The notes beneath the pieces were generated by a model that saw nothing but the letters and a program-made list of their open reading frames with translations, did not search any database and was not told where the DNA came from. 64,000 bases of DNA, from positions 806,001 to 870,000 of the forward strand of contig CAJXPB010000001.1 in assembly GCA_913057905.1 (NCBI GenBank). Direction: 5' to 3'. This document shows positions 24,032-33,071 of the stretch, piece by piece. The stretch is from an uncultured Pseudomonadota bacterium (GTDB lineage Bacteria > Myxococcota_A > Bradymonadia > Bradymonadales > Bradymonadaceae). How positions within the stretch are numbered: the stretch's first letter is position 1; each line of letters starts with the position of its first letter. The position numbers were made by a program, and so were the translations under genes.

Positions 24032-25590
24032 ATCCGTGGCTCGCCCACAGCGCCCGACGACACCCGGGGAGAACCGCGCTGTACGTCGACGACCGCCAGC
24101 GCGAGATTTCGTACGGTCGCCTCGCCGACGAAGTCGGGCGTCGCGCTGCCGTCATCTCGGATGTCACCGGCGACACCGACCGCCCCGTCGTCGCATTGCT
24201 GGCGCCAAACTCCGAGGAATGGCTCAAGCTGGCCCATGCAGTTCTATGGCTCGGAGGCACGCTCGTTCCACTGAATCCAAAACTCAGCCCTCAGGACTGG
24301 ACCGGCCAGATTGCCTCGACACGACCGGACCTGGTGATTCACGACGGTTCGCTGGATGGACGAATTGAGCACACAGAGACGCGACGGGTCGACGACCTGG
24401 CCGCGGGGGCCGAAGAGGTGATTACGGCGGCCCCACCGGTGCCCCTGGAGGATGACGCGGTCGCGACCATTTTCTTTACCTCGGGAACCACGGGCCAGCC
24501 CAAAGCCGTGCCTCTGACGTACGGGAATCATGCCTCGAGCGCGATGGCGTCGGCCTACAATCTCGGAGTCCTCCCGAAAGACCGCTGGCTGGCGCCCCTG
24601 CCTCTGTTCCACGTCGGCGGGCTGGCCATCGCCCTGCGATGCGCGATCTACGGCTCCGCCATCGACATGATGACCGAATTTGACCCGGACCGGGCGGCCG
24701 AGCGTCTCTCCCGGGATTCGGTGACCCTGGCGTCGTTCGTGCCGACCATGCTGCGGCGGATCTTCGACTCCCCCCGGTTCGACGGGGCCCCCGACCTTCG
24801 AGCCGCGCTTCTGGGCGGCGGACCGACCGACGCGTCGCTCGCCGATCGGTGTCGAACGCACGGATTTCCCGCACTGCAGACCTGGGGGATGACCGAGACG
24901 AGTTCTCAACTCGCCACCCATACCCCGGGAGACGAGACCTTTGAACCGGGTCAGGTTGGGCCGCCGCTGCACCACGCCGAGATCACGATTCTCGACGACC
25001 AGGGTCGTGATATGGGGGCCGGGTGTTACGGTGAAATCGCCGTCCGGGGCCCCTCGGTCTTCGAAGGATACATCCCACTCGGGGACGAAACCGACCGAAA
25101 CGACGCCAATCAGCACCTCGGCCCGCTGGACCGCTCGGCCTTTACCGAAGACGGCTGGTTTCGAACCGGGGACGTCGGCTTGCTGACGGCCGGGGGACAA
25201 CTCGTGGTCGATACCCGAAAATCAGCCCGGATCGTCACCGGCGGTGAAAACGTCGACCCGGTGGAAGTCGAGTCCGTCTTGCGACGACACCCGCGCGTGC
25301 TAGATGCCTGTGTGGTCGGGCTGGATGATTCGGAGTGGGGGCAGCGGGTCGGCGCATCCGTCGAATGGGAGGCCGACGACGGGGCTGCAACGGAACCGAG
25401 TGAGGATGCATCTGATACTCAGTCAACTTGGAGGCAGCAGCTCGAGGCCCATTGCCGCGAGCGACTCGCAGGCTTCAAGTGCCCCCGGATCTGGCATCGT
25501 ACAGATTCCCTGCCCAAAACCGGCTCCCACAAGATCGACCGGCGAGCGGTCCGTCACCTCGTCGCTTCCCACGGAACGGAGACCCCGTAA
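24028..25590 (+). CDS. menE: o-Succinylbenzoate-CoA ligase
   Basis: 520 residues. Adenylate-forming enzyme motifs: ATIFFTSGTTGQPKAVPLTYGNH (A3 phosphate loop), LQTWGMTETSSQLATH (A5), GWFRTGDVGLL (A7), VDTRKSARIVTGGENVDPVEVES (A8) and the late KTGSHKIDRR with the C-terminal lysine (A10). It activates o-succinylbenzoate with ATP and CoA for MenB. Start overlaps the menC stop, and its own stop overlaps the possible start of the DAHP synthase gene. A copy of AGGCTTCAA is at 25470. Confidence 0.92.
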   Translation: MNPWLAHSARRHPGRTALYVDDRQREISYGRLADEVGRRAAVISDVTGDTDRPVVALLAPNSEEWLKLAHAVLWLGGTLVPLNPKLSPQDWTGQIASTRPDLVIHDGSLDGRIEHTETRRVDDLAAGAEEVITAAPPVPLEDDAVATIFFTSGTTGQPKAVPLTYGNHASSAMASAYNLGVLPKDRWLAPLPLFHVGGLAIALRCAIYGSAIDMMTEFDPDRAAERLSRDSVTLASFVPTMLRRIFDSPRFDGAPDLRAALLGGGPTDASLADRCRTHGFPALQTWGMTETSSQLATHTPGDETFEPGQVGPPLHHAEITILDDQGRDMGAGCYGEIAVRGPSVFEGYIPLGDETDRNDANQHLGPLDRSAFTEDGWFRTGDVGLLTAGGQLVVDTRKSARIVTGGENVDPVEVESVLRRHPRVLDACVVGLDDSEWGQRVGASVEWEADDGAATEPSEDASDTQSTWRQQLEAHCRERLAGFKCPRIWHRTDSLPKTGSHKIDRRAVRHLVASHGTETP

Positions 25591-26471
25591 TGCAAACCCC
25601 CTTAGAAGAGAATCCCATGTCGTCTTCCGATCCCTCGGAGCTCGATGACGAGATCGACTATCGGCGAGTGCACCGCTCTCAGCATCCGCAGGGTTCCGTC
25701 GTGCGTTTCGGCTCGACTCCCTTCGGGGACGGAGGCTTCACGGTGATCGCGGGCCCCTGTGCCGTCGAATCGGCCGATCAGATCGATGAGACGGCCCGGA
25801 TTGTCGCCGATCACGGCGGACGTGTGCTGCGCGGTGGAGCCTTCAAGCCTCGGACATCCCCGTACAGCTTCCAGGGGCTCGGTCTGGAGGGAGTTCAGAT
25901 GATGCGGCGGGCCGCCGACAACCACGGACTTCCCCTGGTCACCGAAGTGATGGCACCGACGGCGGTCGAGGAGATGGCCGACCTGGTCGACGCCTTTCAG
26001 ATCGGGGCGCGAAACATGCAGAATTTCGATCTCCTGAAGGCCATCGGCGCATCGGGCGTCCCTGCCATGCTCAAGCGAGGCTTCGGAACGACCCTGCGCG
26101 AATGGCTCCTGGCGGCCGAATACATCCTGGCCGAGGGCAATGATCAGGTCATTCTGTGCGAGCGAGGGATCCGAACCTTCGATGAGGCCACGCGATTTAC
26201 GCTGGATTTGGCCGGCGCCCTGTGGGCGCAGCGCGAGACTCACCTTCCCGTCATCATCGACCCCTCTCACGCCACGGGCAAACCGGGGCTTATCCCGTCG
26301 CTGGTTCAGGCAGCCGTCGCCGCCGGTCTCGACGGTGCGATGGTGGAGGTCCATCCGGAGCCCGAGTCCGCTCGGTCCGATGGCGACCAGGCGCTCGACC
26401 CCGAGCAGTTTGCCGAGTTAATGCAACGGCTCGAACGCGTGGCGGGCGCCGTGGGTCGGCCGCTCGTCTAA
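25590..26471 (+). CDS. aroF: DAHP synthase, type I-beta (3-deoxy-D-arabino-heptulosonate 7-phosphate synthase)
   Basis: 293 residues from the ATG at 25590 that overlaps the menE stop; the ATG at 25617 (nine residues shorter) is also possible. Signatures: VIAGPCAVES, RGGAFKPRTSPYSFQGLGLEG, TEVMAP, QIGARNMQNFDLLKAIG, LKRGFGTTLREWLLAAEYI, CERGIRTF, PVIIDPSHATGK and DGAMVEVHPEPESARSDGDQAL. This is the short KDO8P-synthase-like class without an extra regulatory domain or chorismate mutase. It is the first step of the shikimate pathway, placed at the end of the men genes, not with the aro genes. Confidence 0.9.
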   Translation: MQTPLEENPMSSSDPSELDDEIDYRRVHRSQHPQGSVVRFGSTPFGDGGFTVIAGPCAVESADQIDETARIVADHGGRVLRGGAFKPRTSPYSFQGLGLEGVQMMRRAADNHGLPLVTEVMAPTAVEEMADLVDAFQIGARNMQNFDLLKAIGASGVPAMLKRGFGTTLREWLLAAEYILAEGNDQVILCERGIRTFDEATRFTLDLAGALWAQRETHLPVIIDPSHATGKPGLIPSLVQAAVAAGLDGAMVEVHPEPESARSDGDQALDPEQFAELMQRLERVAGAVGRPLV

Positions 26472-26495
26472 CCTCCGTTTTCCAGAGACACCGCT

Positions 26496-27191
26496 ATGAG
26501 CGCAGACGTCGACGATATGTTCAGCCGAATCGCCGATCGGTATGATGTAACGAATCGGTTCATCTCACTGGGGACGGACCTGTGGGTTCGCCGTCGCGCC
26601 GTCGAGATCGCTGACCCACAACCCGGCGACGATGTGCTGGATTGCGCTGCGGGAACCGGAGATCTCACCTTCATGTTTCGAGATGCCGTCGGTCCGGACG
26701 CGCGCGTCGTCGGGACCGACGTCAACGGAGACATGCTCTCACTGGCCCGGGACAAAGCGGCCGAACGGAATCGGTCCGACATCGAGTGGACCATCCAAGA
26801 TGTGCAGGACCTGCCTTACTCCGACAACTCCTTCGACATCACATCGATCGCCTACGGGGTTCGGAACGTCGAGGACCCGCGGGCGGCCCTCGAGGAGATG
26901 GCCCGGGTGACGCGGCCAGGCGGACGCGTCGTCGTGCTGGAATTCGGCCAGCCGCCCGCTCCGATCAAGCCGTTTTACTGGGTATACAACCGTGTGGGCA
27001 TTCCGATCATCGGTGGGATCATCAGCGGCGATCCCGGCGCCTACCGGTATCTGCAAAGGACATCGGACAGTTTCCCGTGCGGCGACGATTTTCTGGATCT
27101 GATGCGCACGGTCGATGACTTCGATGCCGTCGAGGCGCACCGATACATGTTCGGCGTCAACTACGTGTATCGGGGCGATATCGAGCGCTGA
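26496..27191 (+). CDS. menG: Demethylmenaquinone methyltransferase
   Basis: 231 residues, the usual MenG/UbiE length. Motifs: MFSRIADRYDVTNRFISLGTDLWVRR, VLDCAAGTGDLTF (SAM-binding), DVQDLPYSDNSFDITSIAYGVRNVEDPRAALEEMARVTRPGGRVVVLEFGQP and YRYLQRTSDSFPCGDDF. It performs the last step to menaquinone; with no ubiquinone genes nearby, MenG is preferred over UbiE. Last gene of the long plus-strand block; ends directly against a convergent acyltransferase gene. Confidence 0.92.
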   Translation: MSADVDDMFSRIADRYDVTNRFISLGTDLWVRRRAVEIADPQPGDDVLDCAAGTGDLTFMFRDAVGPDARVVGTDVNGDMLSLARDKAAERNRSDIEWTIQDVQDLPYSDNSFDITSIAYGVRNVEDPRAALEEMARVTRPGGRVVVLEFGQPPAPIKPFYWVYNRVGIPIIGGIISGDPGAYRYLQRTSDSFPCGDDFLDLMRTVDDFDAVEAHRYMFGVNYVYRGDIER

Positions 27192-28202
27192 TCAGATAAA
27201 GCGCGCGGTCCCTTCGACCCCGTCGGGATCGTAGTCGTCCGAAAACTGATATTGGGGCTCCAGGAGGCCATTGATCCGCTCCATGACCAGGTCGACGAGT
27301 CCCTGAAACTCGTCTCGGTAGGTACTCTCGGACTCCGGTGTGAACGGAAGGAACTTCTCTGGCGTCTGAAAGGGTTCCATCTGTTTTGGTGAAATCGGCT
27401 CGCCGACCCGGTAGGTAATATGCCCCGAACGGCCCCAGGGCGAGGAACCCGGATAGACGTCATCGGATCCGTTGCAGCCGACCGGCACGATCGTGCGGTC
27501 GAAGTGCAGCGCCACCTGAGAGATGCCGATGCGCCCCCGTGAGAGACGCTTCGACCTGGTCCCCTGGGGAAAGACGAGCAGATCGAGCCCTTTCTGAAAC
27601 GCCTCCCCGTTGAGCGTCACGAATCGGTCGGTCATCTTCAGAAAGAGTTCCCCGACCGCCCGGGCCCATGTACGCTCCGAGGGATCAAACTCGACACCCA
27701 GCAGGTCCCGGGGTCGTTGCAGAATTTCGCGTGGTACCCCGGCGCGGACCTCCGGGCCGGCCTCTCCGTCGCCGGTTCCGACGGTCACTTCGTCGACGAG
27801 CTTCCGCAGGAGCCGATACTCGGAATCTGTGGGATCCCTGCCAGTGACATTCTTGAAATCACGGGCGATCAGATAGCCCCGAGAGACCGTCGGAATGTTG
27901 TTGGTCCATTCCATGAACCTCCCGAGCCACCAATTCTGGTAGTACTTGCCCTTGACCCACGCGGCCATAAACCGGGAGTGGTCCAACCACATCCGGAGCA
28001 TAAACGGCCAGTAGTTATACCGGTCCGTATGGTTCATGGCGAAGATCACCGGTTCGTCGGGGATGCGATCCGCCGCCTCTACGTCGATTCGAACCCGCGG
28101 GGGAACCGAATAGTTCGGAATCAGCAGCAACGAGGCGACCGCCTTTTGACCCAGGGGGTCGCCGGACAACTGTATCGACTGCATGCGTTCAAGATCGAGC
28201 AT
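27192..28202 (-). CDS. PlsC-like acyltransferase with variant active-site motifs
   Basis: 336 residues. The acyltransferase motif normally HX4D appears as NHTDRYNYWPF with H58 and asparagine at the D position (N63), and FPEGTRS appears as VFPQGTRSKR. ALHFDRTIVPVGCNGSDDVYPGS corresponds to the last family block. These are PlsC/LPLAT superfamily traits, but the two acidic positions are replaced, so catalysis may differ. No clear membrane segment beyond one weak hydrophobic stretch near residue 25. It lies 12 bases downstream of the MBOAT gene on the same strand, so may donate or remodel acyl groups in the same pathway. Confidence 0.65.
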   Translation of the reverse strand: MLDLERMQSIQLSGDPLGQKAVASLLLIPNYSVPPRVRIDVEAADRIPDEPVIFAMNHTDRYNYWPFMLRMWLDHSRFMAAWVKGKYYQNWWLGRFMEWTNNIPTVSRGYLIARDFKNVTGRDPTDSEYRLLRKLVDEVTVGTGDGEAGPEVRAGVPREILQRPRDLLGVEFDPSERTWARAVGELFLKMTDRFVTLNGEAFQKGLDLLVFPQGTRSKRLSRGRIGISQVALHFDRTIVPVGCNGSDDVYPGSSPWGRSGHITYRVGEPISPKQMEPFQTPEKFLPFTPESESTYRDEFQGLVDLVMERINGLLEPQYQFSDDYDPDGVEGTARFI

Positions 28203-28214
28203 CGAGCAGCGGCC

Positions 28215-29648
28215 TCAAAACTGGAAGTAGATAAAGGGTACCACCGCGGCGCTTTTGACCTGCTGAAGCAACACGGCGACCCCCAAAAAGACCCCGCCCT
28301 GTGCGACGGCGGGCATCTGGATGAATTGCTTGGCAGCCTTTTCTTCGAGGCGTTTCGGCAACATATGGATCAGGAGTGTGCCGAAGATCAGCAATCCGAT
28401 GACCGGGGTCACGTTCGGCACATGCATCGTCCCGGCGCCGATAGCAGCAAGGACGTCCATGGCTTTGCCAAACGTGGGGGCACGGAAGAAGATCCAGGCA
28501 AAACAGACGAAATGGAAGGTCGCCGCCACCGAAAGCCAACGCCCCCAGAGGCTGGATGTGTGCGTCGGACTCGAGGATCGGCCGCTCCACTCCGAGCGCT
28601 GATACATCCGGGTCCCCGCCAGGCCGATGCCATGGATCGCACCCCAGATGACGAAATTCCACGAGGCGCCGTGCCACAGCCCTCCCAAAAGCATCGTAAT
28701 AAAGAGGTTGCGGTACGTCCCCCAGGCGGTCCCGTGGCTGCCTCCCAGCGGGATGTACAGGTAGTCGCGAAGCCAACTCGACAGCGAGATGTGCCAGCGC
28801 CGCCAGAAATTACGCAGGTTTCGCGCCAGATAGGGGCGGTTGAAGTTCTCGGGGAGCTGAAACCCCAACAGCAGCGCCGACCCGATGGCGATGTCGGTGT
28901 AGCCGGAGAAATCGCAGTAGATCTGGATGGCGTAGCCGTAGACGCCGGTCGCCACTTCCAGACTCGAATACATCGCAGGGTTCTCGAAGACCCTGTCCAC
29001 GAAATTGACGGCGATGTAATCGGCGACGACGACCTTTTTGAGAAAGCCGACCACGAGCAGGTAGAGCCCGTAGTTTTGTTTGCGAGGCTTGAACTCGGGG
29101 TCGCTTCGCAACTGCGGCAGAAACTCGGAGGCGCGAACGATCGGACCCGCCACCAGTTGCGGAAAGAACGAGACAAAGAGCGCGAACTTCAGGGGACTGT
29201 CGATCGGCTCGATCTTCCCCCGGTAGATGTCGATCGTGTAGCTGAGGGTCTGAAATGTATAGAACGAGATCCCGACGGGTAGCACGAGATGCAGAAGCGG
29301 GATATCGGCCCCCATCCCCAGAGCCTGCAGGGTGCCCTCGATCGATCCGAGAAAGAAGTCGGCGTATTTGAAGAGGGCGAGGACGCCGAGATTCCCGGTC
29401 AGGCTGGCGATCAGCCATGCCCGCTTGCGGGTCTCGTTTTTGGCCCGATGGATCATCCATCCGGCGGTGTAGTCGAGCACCGTCGACCCGATGATCAGGA
29501 CGAGCAGTTGGTAGTTCCACGACCCGTAGAAGGTGTAGCTTGCGGCCAACAGCCAGCCGACGCGCAGCCGTGACCACGGCATCAGGGCCCAGTTGCCGAG
29601 GAACACCACGGCCAGGAACCAGATGTAGAGAGTTGTATCGAATTGCAT
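28215..29648 (-). CDS. MBOAT-family O-acyltransferase (AlgI-like)
   Basis: 477 residues with about ten or more hydrophobic segments. AlgI/DltB-type signatures are plain: LPVGISFYTFQTLSYTIDIYRG, FALFVSFFPQLVAGPIVRASEFLPQL, YAIQIYCDFSGYTDIAIGSALLLG, NFNRPYLARNLRNFWRRWHISLSSWLRDYLYIPLGGS and FITMLLGGLWHGASWNFVIWG, with the invariant catalytic histidine in GLWHG. Such proteins move acyl groups across the inner membrane to extracytoplasmic glycans, working with an SGNH partner; two SGNH genes lie immediately upstream. The target polymer cannot be told from the sequence. Confidence 0.9.
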   Translation of the reverse strand: MQFDTTLYIWFLAVVFLGNWALMPWSRLRVGWLLAASYTFYGSWNYQLLVLIIGSTVLDYTAGWMIHRAKNETRKRAWLIASLTGNLGVLALFKYADFFLGSIEGTLQALGMGADIPLLHLVLPVGISFYTFQTLSYTIDIYRGKIEPIDSPLKFALFVSFFPQLVAGPIVRASEFLPQLRSDPEFKPRKQNYGLYLLVVGFLKKVVVADYIAVNFVDRVFENPAMYSSLEVATGVYGYAIQIYCDFSGYTDIAIGSALLLGFQLPENFNRPYLARNLRNFWRRWHISLSSWLRDYLYIPLGGSHGTAWGTYRNLFITMLLGGLWHGASWNFVIWGAIHGIGLAGTRMYQRSEWSGRSSSPTHTSSLWGRWLSVAATFHFVCFAWIFFRAPTFGKAMDVLAAIGAGTMHVPNVTPVIGLLIFGTLLIHMLPKRLEEKAAKQFIQMPAVAQGGVFLGVAVLLQQVKSAAVVPFIYFQF

Positions 29649-29689
29649 GTCGACTCAGCGGGGTACGCCAGTGATCTGTGGCATCGGTG

Positions 29690-31144
29690 TCACGGGCCGA
29701 AGGCGCCAGCGATGGCTCGCGGCTGGATGGGTGTCGTCGGGAGTTCCAGACGACCACCACGCTTCCAGACGTCGTAGGTCTCGATGAGATCGCTGTAGAG
29801 TGACTCGCCCATCAAGTCGTATCCGCCCATCGTCAGGTGGATGCGATCGCTTCGGGCGAGCGGCGGCGACAGGTTCGACCAGATCGCCATCGACCCGGCC
29901 CCTCCCATCGCCCGGGTCTGATCCCAGACCGCGCACCCCTCCTGTTGGGCGATGTGACGTTGGGCAGCCACGACGCCGGAGAAATGCCGGATCGGGTGCT
30001 GTACGCAGACCTCTCGGCCGGCCATCTCGACGGTTCGGCGACAGGGCTGGTCGGGACGCCGCGGAGACAGATCCGGCGGCAGCAACACCAGACACGCCGC
30101 CCGAGGTGCCGCGGAAATGTATCGTTCCAGAAGACTTCGAAACGCCACGTTGTAGTTGGCCATTGCCTGAGTGACGGTCTCGAAGCTGTAGCGATCCGAA
30201 TGCCCCATTTTGTAAAAATTGTAGGCTTCGTTGCTGCCGAAGGCGAAGACCATCAAGTCGGGCTCCAGCCGCTGGACGGTCGCTCGGGTCATCTGACGGT
30301 CGTACGAAGCGAACTCGGGAGCGGTGGCCCCGTTGATGCCCAGGGAGTGATAGACGACCCCGTCTTCGCTGCGATGGGTACGGATCCCGAAGAGTGCGAC
30401 CGGCCCGTCCCCGTTGGCCGTGACCCGGATCGTGTGGGCCCGGGGATCGAGACGCTCCGAAAAGACCCCCAGCTTCGTCCGTGTTCCACCGGTCTCGACG
30501 ACGGTCGGGGCCCGGTCGTCGACCCGCACCCGAAATTCTCCACCGTCGGGTTGGACCAGATAGTGGATGGCGTATCGGTCAAAGGAGTCGCCGCCGCGGC
30601 AATCCGTACAACTCGAACGCTCGACCCAGGCGCCCTCTTCTGTGGTCTGAAGTCGGATGCCCCCCAGGGCAAACGGGCCCTGATCTCTCTCCCGGGTGCC
30701 GAGAAACGACGTCCAGTCGCCCTCCATGGCGTAGCCCATCCGCTCCTGGCGAAAGGTGCGCCACGGCCGACCGGGGTAGGCATAGCCTCTGCCGGCGTCG
30801 CCGAACCGTTGCTGGAACAGCTCCCGGAGCCGACCGGTAATCGTGTCGCTCGCGGTATGAGAGTCTCCCACATGCAGAACACTGGCGGTCCGGTCGACTT
30901 CGGGATCCTCGACATCGAACAGAGTGCGAAAAAACCCATCGAGGCGATGGGGCTTGTAGGGCGGAGGCGCACCCGGCTCGACGGTCTGTTCGTCCTGAGC
31001 GGTGGCGCTCACCGCCCGGGCCTGGTGGGAGTCGTCCCGATCGGGCTGGCAGCCACCCAGGAGGACGACAACACAGAGCAGTCCCCAGCATCCGGGGCCA
31101 CTCCAGTGGCTTCCGGTGGACTTATGGCTCGGACCGAAAAACAC
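29690..31144 (-). CDS. SGNH/GDSL-type lipoprotein, MBOAT partner
   Basis: 484 residues from a GTG at 31144 with AGGAGA six bases upstream; it overlaps the end of the upstream SGNH gene by 23 bases. Lipobox VVLLGGC gives a lipidated cysteine at about residue 32. SGNH blocks: LHVGDSHTASD (serine about 95), GINGA, AFGSNEAYN and DRIHLTMGGYDLMG. Two cysteine pairs (CTDC, and later cysteines) suggest disulphides. By analogy with AlgJ/AlgX and PatB it probably transfers the acyl group delivered by the MBOAT protein on to an envelope glycan. Confidence 0.8.
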   Translation of the reverse strand: MFFGPSHKSTGSHWSGPGCWGLLCVVVLLGGCQPDRDDSHQARAVSATAQDEQTVEPGAPPPYKPHRLDGFFRTLFDVEDPEVDRTASVLHVGDSHTASDTITGRLRELFQQRFGDAGRGYAYPGRPWRTFRQERMGYAMEGDWTSFLGTRERDQGPFALGGIRLQTTEEGAWVERSSCTDCRGGDSFDRYAIHYLVQPDGGEFRVRVDDRAPTVVETGGTRTKLGVFSERLDPRAHTIRVTANGDGPVALFGIRTHRSEDGVVYHSLGINGATAPEFASYDRQMTRATVQRLEPDLMVFAFGSNEAYNFYKMGHSDRYSFETVTQAMANYNVAFRSLLERYISAAPRAACLVLLPPDLSPRRPDQPCRRTVEMAGREVCVQHPIRHFSGVVAAQRHIAQQEGCAVWDQTRAMGGAGSMAIWSNLSPPLARSDRIHLTMGGYDLMGESLYSDLIETYDVWKRGGRLELPTTPIQPRAIAGAFGP

Positions 31145-32816
31145 TCGGCGTCTCCTGTCGAGGGGGAGAAAACGTTTCGATTCCCGGGTTTAGCAGACGA
31201 GTCTGTCGCTCCTCGAGGTAAGTCTGGAACGCATCGATCACGCTCGAGTAAAACAGATTCGCCAGCTTCGTGTATCCAGCACCGGTTGGGTGCGCAAAAT
31301 CGCTTCCCAGCAAGCGCGGACTGTTGTGATACCAACGATTCATCCCCTCTTCACCACCGATCGCTCGGAACGCGTTCCAGAACGCGCAACCATTCTCGAG
31401 GGCGGCAGCACGCTGATGTCGAAGCAGAGGGACGACCGAGGGGTAGACCTGAACGCGTCCCCCCTGGAGCGTACCACGGCTGAGCACGCCGACAACCAAA
31501 CAGCTCGTCTTCGACCTCGCCCGGCGGGTTCGTCGAAGCACTTGCCCGTACTGTCGCTGGTAGTCGTCGAGCCACTCGTCAGACGCCTTCTTTTTTCCCG
31601 CCGAGTTGACGCCGTAGGCAAACGAGACGACATCGGATCCCCGAAGGCTGATGTGACGGCGCCAGGTGGCGGGGTCGACCAGGCTCAAGCGTGGAGCCCG
31701 TCCGTTCATGAGTCCCATATTGTCGACAACGGCCCCGGGACCGCGATTCTCGAGGATGATACCGTAGTAGGTCGCGGCCGAGCGAAAATCCGACAGCCGA
31801 AGGCGATGGGGCTTGGATTCGCCGAGGCTGACCCAGGTTGCATCGTGACGTTGGGCAGCCCCAGAGAGATCGACGCGCCGACTCGAACCATCCAGCGCCA
31901 TTCGCAGCTCCAGGGAGCTGTAGGGGCGCCAGTAAACTAGCCCGACCCGGTCGAAGGTGCGCCCGGTTCCCTCGTCGTGTGGATAGATGCCAACCGTCGG
32001 GCCACGTTTGGGCTCAAAAGCGACGCCCGGGAATCCGTACCTGGCGGCATTCGGGCCGTCCATGACGACATTGAAGGCATTCCAGTCGCCGCCGTAACGC
32101 ACGCTGAGGTGTCGTGTCCCGATGTACTGCGATGCCTTCCCGGGATAGATCCATCCGAACCCTCCGTCCCCAAATTGCTCGTGCAGCAGCCGGCGGAGTT
32201 CGCCGGTGAACCCGTCGCCGGCGATAAGGGAATCGCCGAGTTGACTGAAGCGGACCGGTCGGTCGGCTCGCTTCAGTGCGACCCGTCGGAGTTGCTCAAA
32301 GAACGGATCCATCGCTCGCCGCATGCAGACGGGCCGGGGTCCGTCGGTCGCGAAGGCCGCCTGCCACCTCAAGCATGGCCGATCGAGGTCGGTGCGCGTC
32401 TCGGGGAGCTCCCGCGACAGTTGCTCGACGTTGTCGATGAGTTCGATCTCGGCAGGACCGAGCCGTGCGATTCGCTCGAACCCGTCGCGTTCGGACGCAC
32501 CGGTGTCGGAATCAGCCGCCGATTCGCTCGCCGGATCCTTGTCGGGACGGGTCCCATCTGTGCTCTCGTCTTCTGTCCGCTTGCCGGCCCCCTTGTCGGA
32601 GGGCGCCAGATCGACCTTTGCGACCTCCTCGACTTCTTCGGTGGGCTGTTTGGCCACAAACCCGCTGGAGGGCTCGGGCCATTCGGGTTTGACCTCCAGG
32701 ATGGGTCCCTCCCACCACGGCGACTGCACCTGAGTGGCCAGAAACGCCAGACAGATGAAACTTAAGGTGGCCTGGATGGCACGCACTCTGAGCCAGTTGT
32801 CGGGCGTCTCAGACAC
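31122..32816 (-). CDS. Membrane-anchored SGNH-type protein, second MBOAT partner
   Basis: 564 residues from a GTG at 32816. A signal-anchor (IQATLSFICLAFLATQVQSPWW, about residues 14-35) is followed by a long acidic, Pro/Ser/Asp-rich linker to about residue 125. The SGNH core then shows RFSQLGDSLIAGDGFTGELRRLL, GLMNGRAP, FAYGVNSAGK and GSDFAHPTGAGYTKLA, that is the Ser, Gly, Asn and Asp-His positions. It is a diverged paralogue of the lipoprotein encoded downstream: the 'LHEQFGDGGFGWIYPGK' and 'FQQRFGDAGRGYAYPGR' regions align. First gene of the cassette. Confidence 0.78.
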   Translation of the reverse strand: MSETPDNWLRVRAIQATLSFICLAFLATQVQSPWWEGPILEVKPEWPEPSSGFVAKQPTEEVEEVAKVDLAPSDKGAGKRTEDESTDGTRPDKDPASESAADSDTGASERDGFERIARLGPAEIELIDNVEQLSRELPETRTDLDRPCLRWQAAFATDGPRPVCMRRAMDPFFEQLRRVALKRADRPVRFSQLGDSLIAGDGFTGELRRLLHEQFGDGGFGWIYPGKASQYIGTRHLSVRYGGDWNAFNVVMDGPNAARYGFPGVAFEPKRGPTVGIYPHDEGTGRTFDRVGLVYWRPYSSLELRMALDGSSRRVDLSGAAQRHDATWVSLGESKPHRLRLSDFRSAATYYGIILENRGPGAVVDNMGLMNGRAPRLSLVDPATWRRHISLRGSDVVSFAYGVNSAGKKKASDEWLDDYQRQYGQVLRRTRRARSKTSCLVVGVLSRGTLQGGRVQVYPSVVPLLRHQRAAALENGCAFWNAFRAIGGEEGMNRWYHNSPRLLGSDFAHPTGAGYTKLANLFYSSVIDAFQTYLEERQTRLLNPGIETFSPPRQETPSVFRSEP

Positions 32817-33071
32817 CGGGGGACGGCTCCTGTTGGAACAATCGGTCGGTCCTCGTGACCGGAACAGCAGTGTATTCGGCTAATGAATCATGGAAAGAAA
32901 TACAACGCTCGCAGACTGTTTCGAGGTCGAGCGAGAGAAGAAAAATTTTGAAACTTCACGGCCCGTGTCTTTTATTGTGCCACGAACAACGGCCATCAGG
33001 ACGGACATCCCTGAGCCGTCGGTTCGACGTCTGACAGGCGTTTCACACTCTGGATCTCAGGAGACGTACCC

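Noticed and set aside
27717..31483. Two open frames of over 500 residues on the plus strand opposite the MBOAT and SGNH genes
   Set aside because: The opposite strand encodes clear MBOAT and SGNH catalytic motifs; these frames are shadows rich in Arg, Pro and Asp.
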